DNA of 64,000 nucleotides, from assembly GCA_030549335.1 (NCBI GenBank), contig CM060196.1, positions 8,137,501-8,201,500 on the forward strand, read 5' to 3'. The notes beneath the pieces are model-generated. The model saw only the letters and a list, made by a program, of their open reading frames with translations, did no database searches and was not told where the DNA came from. Every line of letters starts with the position of its first letter. The stretch's first letter is position 1. Of this stretch, positions 12,394 through 24,039 are shown piece after piece. Made by a program: the position numbers and the translations under genes. The DNA comes from Pontederia crassipes (taxonomy: Eukaryota > Streptophyta > Magnoliopsida > Commelinales > Pontederiaceae).

Positions 12394-15300
12394 ATGGGCG
12401 AGGGCGCTTCGGATCTCGGGAAGCAGGTGGAAGCGGTAGGCGACGGAGTTGATGAGACCCAGGTGGAGAAAAAGCAGCAAGGGATCGTAAAGGAGGAACC
12501 TTTCTCCGGGGACGAGACCTCCGACGACAGCGCCGTCGAGGAGCCGGAGGATTTCGAGGGGCGGGGAGAGGCTGGGCAGATATCTAATTATTTCCGGCAG
12601 AGGAGCGGCAGCGGCAATGCGGACTCGGGCGCCGCCCGGAAAAAGTTCGTTTCTTTCGATTTGGAGAACGGAATGCACCCGAGCCAGTCAAGGTTGAAGC
12701 TCGATGAATTGGAAATGTCGACGCAAAGCTGCATCTCGGCCAAGGTCGTGCTGAAGACGGTGTTGTATGTCTTGGTTTGGTATACGATCAGCACTTGTTT
12801 GACGCTGTGAGTGCACAGAGTTTTGAACTCTCTTTCGCTGGCTACATGCTTGCTGTAATGCCATTGTTAATTGCGTAACTATTTTTCTTATCGATGCAGT
12901 TATAATAAGACACTTCTAGGCGATAAGTTAGGAAAGTTTCCAGCTCCGTTGTTGATGAATACATTTCATTTTACGCTGCAAGCAGTTTTGTCAAATATCA
13001 TTATGTGTGTCCAATCAAGAGGTTCTGAGAATGGCGTTATCATGACATGGAAGGACTACTTCATCAAAGGTATCAGGATCATCACGTTTTTCTTTTCTGG
13101 AATTGAGCGGGGACTAACTTTTGGAATTCGTACTTCAGTATCCACTGAAAACACCAATTTTACAACATTCAAATTAGATGGTTAACATTTCAATTTTGAT
13201 GTGAGATAATAGAAGATTCGAATTTAGAGAATTAACTATTACAGGAACATCTTTTTCACTTGATTCACTTTTTTCCAGTAAAGGCACATTTTGTTTCTTA
13301 ATAGGATGAAGACATTGTCTGGTTGCTTGTAATTTTGTATATATAAGGTTTTTGCAACCAGCAGTGGTAAATCTAGAAATGATATTCATATTTTAATAAA
13401 TGGGTGGGCAGCAAAGTAATCTAAATTACTTTAAAAAATGAATATATCGCGTTAGGTGTGTATGCACTTGTCTCTTGAAGTAACTCTTAAAAAAAATGGA
13501 TGTGTGGTTCCCTAATAATAAGAAACACGTTAAACTTAGGATGAAAATTTTACTTTGCAGAACCCTTCATGGATCACCATGATGTCTACATTACACCTTC
13601 TAATTTCAACAGAGACATGTAAGGTTATTAAATGAATGAAAATATTTTAATACAAATGCAACATATTGACCAATTAACACATCAACACAGAATAAATTTA
13701 GTTAATAAATATGTCATTTATTTGACATGATCTGACCTACATGATGACAAACACAGTTTGCTTACTAAATATGAATTGGCTTGTTTACAAATAAGTATAA
13801 TACAATTCATTTATCTAGTAAATGCTTTTCATAACATGATTATTATCAATTCGTAATAAGTCACATAAATACTACTGATGGTAATGGGTACGAACAGGAA
13901 AATATAATTTTCCTTACCTTTCTTTTTGGACTTATATTTGGATTCTATTTTTGCAGTTGTGCCAACAGCGCTTGGGACAGCTCTTGACATAAATTTGAGC
14001 AATGCTTCTCTTGTTTTCATATCCGTCACATTTGCCACGATGGTTTGACTTTTAAAGAAATTTGATTTTTCTGTAGTCTATTCTATCAGTATCAATGTTA
14101 TTCGAAGTTGCAACTCATGTTCTGCTTTTATCTACCTTGTGCAGTGTAAATCTGCTTCTCCAATTTTCCTTTTGTTATTCGCATTTGCATTTAGGTAAGC
14201 TTTTATGTTGATTAAAAAATTCCCATGAAGTTTCATTATTTCTTGGATAATTTCATTTTGGTCTCTTGAATTATGGACTTTTGTCACAACCTTTTCAACT
14301 ATTAAATTGTCTGATTTAAGACTTCTAAAATATTCTAACCTGATCATGTTATTGGAAATTCTCAGTTCCTTTATGGTTTCAGTTATTTTTTAAAATTTTT
14401 CTCATTATGTCAAAGAATTATTAAAAGAGTACATCAAAGTGACTCGTTTTTTTTGGGGCACTTTACTTATATTTTCTTTTGAGGAGAGTGGATTAAGGAA
14501 CATATTAGGTGTTTGTCTTTGAGTGGATGAGTATGTTAGAATAGTTCTAGTGGTTAAGCGATTTCATATTTTAGGGTCGCAGGTGGTGAATAGTTATTTC
14601 TTAGTTTACTAGTTAAATTGTCATGCAGAACTCTCATATGCTTAGAGATTCTAACCCATATATTTTGTTCTACTACTTATCTCACTATTATTCTTATGAA
14701 TTTCTTAACATCTTTTTGGGAGAGGAAAGGATAACTAGTTATTTCAACTGTCATCTTGGTATATAAACTCAATGTGATTTTACAACACAAAAATGCGAAG
14801 GGATCAAAAGTAAAATGAGCCTCACAATTCCATTCTCCATTACCTGGCTATATGCACAAGTGAGTATGAAAGTCAAATACAAAGATAAGCAAAAGAAAAC
14901 CGAGTTCGCCAATCCTCCACTTCCTGATAAAAAAAGTTGACATGCTGCATAGCACCTTTCACCCCTGAAGTTGGTGCAATTGCATTGTAGCCATATTATC
15001 CAGGAAGCTGCCAACGGCCTCAATTATTCCTGTCTCCATTCCTGATGCCTTGTGGCCCCAGGCCCTGAAGTGAGAATCTGAAAAGGCATCTTATGTTGAG
15101 GGATCAGTTTCCATGGAGCATGTCTGATGCCATACTGCAATAGCTAAGAGGTCTAGGGTCCTCAGACCAGACATTACACAAGATACTGTTTTGCTTCTTA
15201 CCCATCTGTGCTGGTTCTGCTTGTAATTGTTATGGTCTTTCAATTCCTCTGTTGCTCCTGTTGTTTGAGGCCCGTGATAATGTAATGAATATTTCCTTTT

Positions 15301-18300
15301 TCCAAAGGTTGGAAAGCACAAGTGTCAAGCTTCTGGGCATTATGTTTATAATTTCTTTTGGAGTTTTGCTGACAGGTATGTACTGGTTGATGTATTTTAT
15401 TTTCTCTTTCTTTTTGTATGAAAGATATATAATTAATTCATTTTCTCCAAATGCGTTAAAAGCATTTGATGATTTTTGTTGTTTAGTGTTCTTATCAAGA
15501 GGTGGATTTTTTATTTATTATTTAAACAAACTTAGTTCACACTCTAAACAAACCATGAGGAAACCCCATGATATTGGTGTGTATTGGATTTTCATTATAT
15601 TATTGAGCTTGCAAACTTCGTTGTCCAGCAATCACTGTGCTAAAAGTATCCTACATGGAAAAGACAAACAATATTTAAGTAAAAATTGTTCGGTGATATA
15701 TGTGATCCTGATTAGAACAACTCTTTTCTAGCCGGTGCCTGGGCGATTTGACTCCAGCGCAACCGAGTCATTTTTTGTGAGGAGAGATGTCAGGTTGATA
15801 GTATTGTACACCACATGTTTTACCTTCTTCATGAGTGGGGTTTTGGGTAGCACTTTTTTGCCTTTTGCCGCTCTCCTCTGGAGAGCTTCTCACTTGTATA
15901 TGATGTTCCTTTTTGATGATATATATATACATGGATGATATTCAAACTGGAATCATCCTTTTTCTTCTCAAAAAAAAAAGGAATTTCAACGCCCTGTGTT
16001 TAACAATTTGTAACAAACTTTGATTCAAGGAGTCTAACAGCTGAGACAAACTATGGGTGACTCTATGTGCTATCTAAAATCCATGTCTCTTCAAAGTGTA
16101 AGATCACATGGATGAAACTCAGACATCAAAAATATTTTTGAGACCAGAATCTGGTTCTTGCTTTCTAGTGGCAATAGATTTTTTTGTTGACATCTAAAGA
16201 TTATTATCCGGTTCTGTATATAAATAACAGAAGCACTTTTCATGTGTAAAAAAGAAATATCAGTGGACATGTTGACCATTTATTTTAAACTGTAAACAAG
16301 CATCATTATGACCATAACTGTATAATTTTTATGATTATGTTTAATGCATGTTTATTGAGCTTTTGGCTCCTGCTCATATTGGATGCATCATGTACCCTGG
16401 CAATCATCAGAATACATCAGAGGACTGACAGATATTTGGAATTTTGGGTTTTTATTTCAAACCACAATATTTTGAACTATCTATATTCAATATGGGTGTG
16501 GAATCTTAAGATGTGTCACCCAGACTCATAACGTGTCCTCTGCCATGAAAGCTACAACAAAAACTTGAAATTCAAACAAATCTTACAAGGATTCTTGCCT
16601 ATAACCAGCATTGGTATTAATATTTTATTAGAGGAGATAACTTTGAAAGAAAAATTGATGCTTGGTATTAATATTTTACTAGAGGAGATAACAAGGGAAA
16701 GATTAAGGGTGTTGTTGGGGAATGATTTCCCTCTAAAATGTCTCAGTTGAAACCTTTTTCACCAATCCAATAAAATAGGATAGCTACAACCTTGGTAGCT
16801 ATCCTTTCACTTCTCAAAAAAAAAAAAAATTGATGCTTGGCTTGCTGCTAATAATACGAAGAAGATATTGAGCAAAGCACATTTGCCACCTTTTGCATCA
16901 TTCATCTCTTTGCCGATTTTGTTGGACGTACAATTTCTGGAATTGCTGTTATTTTATGCTATGATGCTTCTGCGGGTACGTTCACCTTCATCTGTGAATG
17001 CTATGCCATGTTGCTTAATTTATGTGGTAACTGGAATAAAATTGAAATGATTTTTAATTATAGTAATCGAGTTTTCTATTGTTGCATTGATCTATGTTAC
17101 TCTCATCAGTTGCCAGGGAGACAGAATTTGAGTTCTGGGGGTTTGTTTTTGTTATGCTTGCTGCTGTTATGTCAGGTTTTCGTTGGTCAATGACCCAAAT
17201 TCTTTTGCAGGTGTGTCAATGAGCCCCACTTCAAAATAATTATTCCATGATAATTATGAATTATAACAAGAAAAAATTGAGATGATTCCCTATTGTAATT
17301 TTTTATTTCTTATCTCGTCCACTAACTCTTATTCTTTTGCATCTGGATGTTGGAATTTTCATGAAGAAAGAGACTTATGGTAAGCAGTTTCTTCGACTTT
17401 TCTTCATCTTTTCTTATTTCTTGACGAGAAGTATGAGAAAAAGAACTTATTATCATATTCATGGGTACACCTCTAAAAAAACATATGCATGAGTACAGAG
17501 AAGATTGAATTTCTCACAATAAGTTTTAACTATAATTTATCCTGAATTTTTTTGTTGGGAAGTTGCAATATGACTGAAAGATACTGATAACGTTATTTTC
17601 TGTCTTGAAATCTGTTATATAATCAAATTCAAGATGTCTATTATGTTAATTAATCCTGTGATTCCTCAGGAAGTTAATTTGTGATAAGCAAAAAGGTTGC
17701 ACTGCGTTTTGATTTGTGAATCTAAAACATATAATACTATTTTATGTTGTGCAGGTTTAAAGGACCCAATTACTTTGATGAGTTATGTCACCCCTATGAT
17801 GGCAATAGCGACATTGATCATGTCGTTTCTGATGGATCCTTGGCGCGATTTTAGAAGAAACACATACTTTGATAGCACATGGCATATAGCCCGAAGTTGC
17901 CTCTTAATGTTAACTGGAGGAGCATTGGCCTTTTTTATGGTACATGTGCAAATATAGGAAAAATGTTCCTGTACCAATAGTTTATAGCTTTGAGATTGAG
18001 GTTTCCCTGATGTTAGTTTTTCAATCTAACTGGTTATTTCCACTCCACAAATGTTGCTACGGTATTCTTTTAACTACAATTTTCTTTTATTACCTCGAAT
18101 TTCAGGTTTTAATTGAGTACATTCTTGTTTCAACAACCAGTGCAATAACTGTAACTGTAGCTGGTGTTGTGAAGGAAGCTGTCACTATTCTGGTATGCAA
18201 TGAATTAAAATCATATATTTTTTGTTTGCAAACACGATAGCAGCTGCTTTTCCTTATTTTGTCATTTGTGGGCATAACTATGTTATACTGTAACCACTAA

Positions 18301-20754
18301 TAAGGTTAAACTGTTGGTGGTGTTTAATGGACCAAGCAGAATCCTAATGGACCCAGTCAACAAAATTTTGATCGAGTAGCTATTGGACCTGAACAGTTTG
18401 ATATCTTATTTTGGAATGAGCCAAAATGACCAATAATGGGCAAATCCCCCCTCAGCCTGTCATGTAGCACCAGATAAATCTTACCATCTAATTAATTTCT
18501 ATGGCCTATCCAAATAATATACACTGTTTTCTAACTTTCTAGTACACAACCAAACACAAGAAAACTACTTTTATAAGTCATTTTCTTCATGAATTGTTTT
18601 CATTAAAACAAACACTGCCTAAGTGCCTGACCTTTTATAAAGTTTGTAAAGGTCATAAAGTGTAAGCATGCCATAGCACACTTTACATAGTTAAATATAA
18701 CCATTTTTGTCTCTTAATATTGTTACTTTTCAGTAGTTTAGTCTCTTGCATGAATGTAGACAATCTTTCACATGCCATTTTTCCACCAACCTTTTCACCA
18801 TTGTTTTTTATATGTATAAGGTAATTGATATCTTCATATTTTTGGGTTACTTGGGAATAGGCAGGCCATATAATTCTTTAATCATATAGTTATGAGAAAT
18901 TTCAAATTTCAGGTTGCTGTGCTGTACTTCCACGACCAGTTCACATGGTCCAAAGGGGTTGGGCTTATCATAATTATGGTTGGCGTCAGTCTATTCAACT
19001 GGTATAAGTAAGTGTTTACCTTTCCTATATTTTATGTACACTTACATTCTTCTATTCTACATGATCGGTGACAGGTACGTCACTGTCACACCGTTAAGTA
19101 ATCACTATTAAGCCTAAATTAGGTTGGGGAGGTTGAATTATTTTCCTTGTACATTGAAATGCGCTAATACTTTTAAGCTGATATAGTACCTTCTCTGATA
19201 ATACAACATAAGAGTAATCGATACGCAATTGTATGTACCAGTTTCTCAATATGCCTTGGGGTCATACATACTCGTAAACCCATAAACCTAAGCATGTTTT
19301 GGTCATCCAGATCATCAAACGGACTAGAAGTAAAAAAAAGGACTGCAAGAGAAGGACATTGATATTTCTATTATAGCACAGGAGATATTTATTAAATACT
19401 GATTTACATTCTTAAAATCATGTTCAGTCAAGAAATTAACTCTGATAGCTATTGTGACTGCTGATTGTGGGAACTGGATTGGTTTTCCTGAGACTTGATC
19501 TTGATCCATAATGATAATAGATGAAATAGGAATTCATACGAACATAACTTGTGTCATCTCTAATTTGATCTACCTCAGCTTCTTAGGAAGTGTTATTTCA
19601 ATTTATTTTGATTGCATGTATTTCAACAACAACAACAACAAAGCCTTATCCCACTAGGTGGGGTCGGCTACATGGATCATACGACGCCATTCCGCTCTAT
19701 TAGTATTTGATACCTATTAGTATTTGATTGCATGTATTTATGGCCTTTTATTTCATACCTATTATGATTCATGAGCATATGGAAGTTTAGTAAATTATGG
19801 TTTGTTAATTGATGCAAAGTACAATATCTTGGTAGAAATGAAGGAAAATGAAGAGTTTTTGATAATATGGTGATGATGTCATCTAGTGTTTTTTTTAAAT
19901 AAGGAAAATTCATTAAAGCGAAAGATGACTACTAGAGTCATTGATGAAGAACTAAGAAACTAAACTGGGATTTGAGTTCCTTGCAAGATAAAAAAACAGC
20001 ATATACCTTGTCTTTTGGTAGTTTTAGTTGAACTAATGAAGCATTCTTTGTTTTCTGTTTACTTAATCAATGGTCTTAGTTTGACTTCTTTGGGCAGTGA
20101 TCCAATTTGTTGCATTCCTGAAACAACAGTATAACACTTAAAGTAGGCTAGTAGCACAATGTTTTGATAATCAGCATAAGCTTCAACTGTTATAATTCAA
20201 GTTCCCTCCTACTAATATATTATTTTGTTCCTTCAAAGAAAAAATATAGTTATAGTTTAGTTCTTATTCGTTGTTTGTTGCAGATATGAAAAACTTAAGA
20301 AAGGGCAGTCAAGCGAAGAAGCGCATTCTTTGAGTCTTAATGGAGCACCAAAATATGTTATCCTTGAAGACATGGATTTTTTAGAAGGTGATGCAATAAA
20401 TTTCTAAGTTCGTGGACTACTTATTTCGCTGTCAGTTTTTTATCTGCTCTGCTCCTTTTTCAATATCTATTCATGCTCCTTTATGATCCCGTGCAATTTC
20501 AGTTACTATCTTGGAATTGTTGAACTATTTTGCCATATCTCTTTTCTTTTCCTACATGTCCATGTTAGAATTTTGACTTAAAACATGTCCGAAATTTATC
20601 TCTGTTTGAAGCCAATTTATTTTCCACCAAAACCGTGACCCTAAAAGTTTGGGACATATTGTTCACATGGTAAAAGCCTGGATAAAAATTAAATCATTGT
20701 GACTCTTTTAATTTTATCTTCTTTTAATTCAAAACAGAGGACGAGGTTGCATAA
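12394..20754 (+). CDS. sugar-phosphate/phosphate translocator-like protein (TPT/EamA family), 12 exons
   Basis: My exon model is 12394-12806, 12900-13069, 13957-14042, 14145-14194, 15308-15375, 17110-17210, 17367-17379, 17755-17939, 18106-18192, 18913-19007, 20284-20387 and 20738-20754. It totals 1389 nt, or 462 residues. Every intron is GT-AG and all phases agree. The protein resembles plant membrane transporters of the At1g06470 type in the triose-phosphate translocator superfamily. An acidic, low-hydrophobicity N-terminus of about 120 residues precedes roughly ten membrane segments. Family stretches include L-Y-N-K-T-L-L-G-D, F-P-A-P-L-L-M-N-T, V-P-T-A-L-G-T-A-L-D, M-D-P-W-R-D-F-R-R-N-T-Y and G-V-S-L-F-N-W-Y-K. 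Substrate and membrane (Golgi/ER or plastid) cannot be read from sequence. Exon 7 is a 13-nt microexon. If the last intron is retained, translation stops at 20407 instead, with a different short tail. Exon boundaries are inferred from splice signals and family conservation. Confidence 0.88.
16616..16840. repeat. tandem repeat and retroposon-like segment in intron 5
   Basis: A roughly 50-base unit starting GGTATTAATATTTTA at 16613 recurs in part from 16664. Downstream, a run of 13 or more A residues at about 16816-16829 is followed by TTGATGCTTGG, and AAAATTGATGCTTGG occurs both at 16651-16665 and 16826-16840. An A-tail next to a direct repeat suggests a short retroposon of about 160 bp. The 51-base repeat blurs its 5' edge. 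A similar A-tailed end, ATCCTTTTTCTTCTCA followed by A residues, lies at about 15955-15980. Confidence 0.4.
19624..19722 (-). mobile_element. severely 5'-truncated RTE LINE 3' end with 17-bp TSD
   Basis: About 85 bases here match the 3' terminus of the larger RTE LINE at 37879-39932, including the AAAGCCTTATCCCACTAGG block and the AACAAC repeat that forms the LINE tail on the minus strand. The insert is bounded by a perfect 17-bp direct repeat, TTTGATTGCATGTATTT, at 19607-19623 and 19723-19739. This is a clean target-primed insertion in intron 10 of the translocator gene, away from both splice sites. Confidence 0.85.
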
Positions 20755-23700
20755 CAATGGATCATAGGCATGGTGATGAAGTCTGTTCCAGACAGCAGAT
20801 GCGCAACGAGTGATAGTATACATAGATGACGGTCCACAACCGCACACATTTCATCTCATGCTGTAAGATTTTGCTAATCTCCCTCAACACGAGAAGGTTT
20901 CAATTGAGCGGAAACGCCAAAGATGCAATCACCAAATCTTTTGGTGCCAAAAAACAACTTTTTTTTACATACTGAAGACTAAGTGCAAGCTATATATTTT
21001 CTTGTATAATTCATTCTATTCATCATTCTTTAATCTATAAACGCTACAAGGAAAAAGGAAAGATAAAAGTACAGGTTGATGTAGAGTTCATTCATTGTGA
21101 TAATATTTTTGATTGAGCTATTGAAGAATAGCTTTGCATTATAAGAACGGTGTAAATATTCATTTGTGTAGCGTGCCTGCGTGGCGGTGGACCACTGGAT
21201 GAAATATGAATGTTGTATAATCACATGTCAGTCTGATAATTCTTATGACTTGTTTCCTTTTTCTTTTTTTTTTTTCCAAATGACTTTAATTACCTGTGTA
21301 GGATGCTTCTCGCATGTTGGATTTATATTAAAAGAATTCACTTTCCAATCGGGAATTTTATTGTATTTAGATTCTAACAAGGGCTTATCAAAATTGCTAT
21401 GCATTTTAACTGAAAAATCGAGCACTTCCAAACAAAGAAGTTTGAACCATAATTAAAACTAATGAATCGTTGGAGAAACAATGAACACAAGGGAAAGGTG
21501 CCGAAATGAGCAAGTTCGAGAGAGAAATATTAACACCATCATTTTCCAAATTCAGGTAATTTTGTTGTGACTGCATACTTTCTAATTGCTATTCCACTTG
21601 TTGCACAATGATATTTTAATTTTTCTTTCTCCTTTTTTGTTTGGCAAATAGTATAACATAGCTGGAACGAATATAAACATTTAAATAGCTTATAAGTTCT
21701 AACATTGCTGGACTTGTAAAGTTTGATTATGAGAGCTTCAACCACAAACCAATCATACCTCTTTTTGGACGAGTTCTGCATCTTTGTTTCTTTCTCAGGT
21801 GCAATGACATCAGGATTAATACATTTATGTCTTCTGAAAATAGGTGGAAAAATTGCAACAACTCAATTACGTTGTAGATAAGCCATTTGCTATGTCATTG
21901 AAAATCTAGCGTCTAGTGGCCAATGTCAACTCATCATAAGGAAACCTTGTGGGCATCCTGACCCAAGTCCTCATCTTCTTCCTCCTCAATCTGCATTTTC
22001 TTATTCCGTAGCACTAAAGTTAGGCCAGCCGTAGCGAATAATTAGATGACGATATGATATGAATCACAATAGAGCCTTTGCAAGTCAAATGGTTGTAAAC
22101 TAAAGCAATAGGACCTCATTTTAATTTCTCTCCGTAGTACAAAAGCAATGGAGCATTATTCAATACCAAGACGACGTAAACATGGATTCATATCTGGTTT
22201 GCATACGTTTGACTATTCCCAAAATCGAATTATTTTTTCTAAGACAGTGTTACTCAATATCTATCTGTTCTTTGTTTCTAAAGCAATATTTTTCAAATAA
22301 AGTAAATTTATTAATACAGTTCATCTTACTTTATTTTTTTATTTTTTCAATTTTATTTATTGATTTCTTGAGCTTTTTACTTAATATATTTCTAAAAAAA
22401 ATCATTGTTATGATAGTTAAAACAAAAGGGGATATTATATTCAAAAAATACGCGAAACATAAAAAAGGACTACATTGCAATAAAAATATTGGTCTTTAAC
22501 TTAATTGACATAATATTTTGAATTAATATGTGATTCCTTATAATCAATTTAATTAAGTAACTGTATTTACAATAAAAATGTCAACTAAATTCTTTAACTT
22601 GAAAATATTCGAATGCAAAAAGTATCAAGATGGTTAAAATACAAAGCCGATAGTTTATGAGATATTTAACATTAGGTTAGCTATTGCTAACAATAAAATC
22701 ATTTTCTAGAAATTAGGATGTTTTACTTGTTTAATATTGGTTTGATAAAAAAGTTCTTTAATTGTACTTTAAGAAAATATTTATAGTCAGATAAAAATTT
22801 AAATTCATCGTTATCTAACTAATATGTATCTTTTTGGATCAATGTCTCACTTTCAAATAAAATATTTTGTAAATAAAAGTTCGAATTCCAGAGCTCGTGA
22901 CCTCCATCCTAAATCCTTTCCATTCTTTACTAACCTTTTTGATCAGTATAGTTGTCTAATGCCATAGTCAAAACACAAATATATATTTTTCTTACGCAAC
23001 CAATGGCGCGATGATATGAGAGCCATTCTAGCAAGTGACAAATGAATTAACACTTCTGCTTTTTATGGACAACTTTTATCTTTATTTCAGGAATAAAGCT
23101 TACCAAAATGTTTGAAGAGGCTATTATTCACATTTTTAAACTATTTATTTTTTTTTTATCGTTGATAAACCCGAAATTGGTCTATTTATTCTAAGACCAG
23201 AAAATGATCCTGAAGAAAATTAACAAGGTTGACTTGTACGTGTATTATATTACAAATGATCGATCATATATGTTCTGCACATAAAGTAAGTTGACTCATC
23301 GCAGCGTAACCTTGATTTAGAAATATACTTATGCCTTTTATCCTGTTTGGTATTATTTATTCAGTTTTCGAATTAATTACATTTCAATCCGGAAAATTAA
23401 AGAGTCTCAATGGGTAAAAAAAAGTTGACACTTAAATTGTAATCGGATAAAAATATCAATACATAATCTCACATATGCAGAACATGACAATGTAATTGCC
23501 TCACACACATATTAATAAAGTATTTTAAAATCATGTTGATCAAGAATTGAAAATGAATAATATCTTAAGGAGTTTAACGTTTGTGATACTTTTTTCAAGG
23601 GGTAATACATTTATTAATTATCATCTAATTTATAATGGATGATAAATTAACTAATAGAATAATTTCTTAATCTCTCATTCATCATAAATTGAATGATGAT

Positions 23701-24039
23701 TAATATGTATATAATGATGCTACCTCTTGACATAGCACAATTATTTTTTTCTATCTTAATTAGATCGATTATTTCTTTCATCTATTTATCAAGAGCAGAA
23801 ATGCCATATAAATACTAAAAATATGCTATTGTTAACTAAATAAATAACATACAAGAATTAGATTAATTAATATCTGAAATAGAAACAGGGGCCTGGATTT
23901 CTTTATGCGTGTGTCTCGCAGTTAAATCATCGTAAAAGCGATTGCCTAAAAAACCATCTTTAGGCGCGAAAGCTCTGTTAGTTCTGTTTTGCAAGTCGCT
24001 GAGACCTTGCTCCAAGGCTTTTCCTTCTCTTTCCGCGCC
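20755..24039. other. 3' flank of the translocator gene and AT-rich intergenic DNA
   Basis: The first 250 bases probably include the 3' UTR. The remainder is AT-rich, with short frames (up to about 105 codons near 22182) of Phe/Ile/Lys-rich composition that look like chance readings. No transposon ends were recognised. Confidence 0.5.

Noticed and set aside
12588..12794. Minus-strand frames opposite exon 1 of the translocator gene
   Set aside because: Shadows; the plus strand carries a spliced, phase-consistent gene model.
22182..22499. 105-codon forward frame in AT-rich DNA
   Set aside because: Phe/Ile/Leu/Lys composition typical of random AT-rich frames and no known motif.
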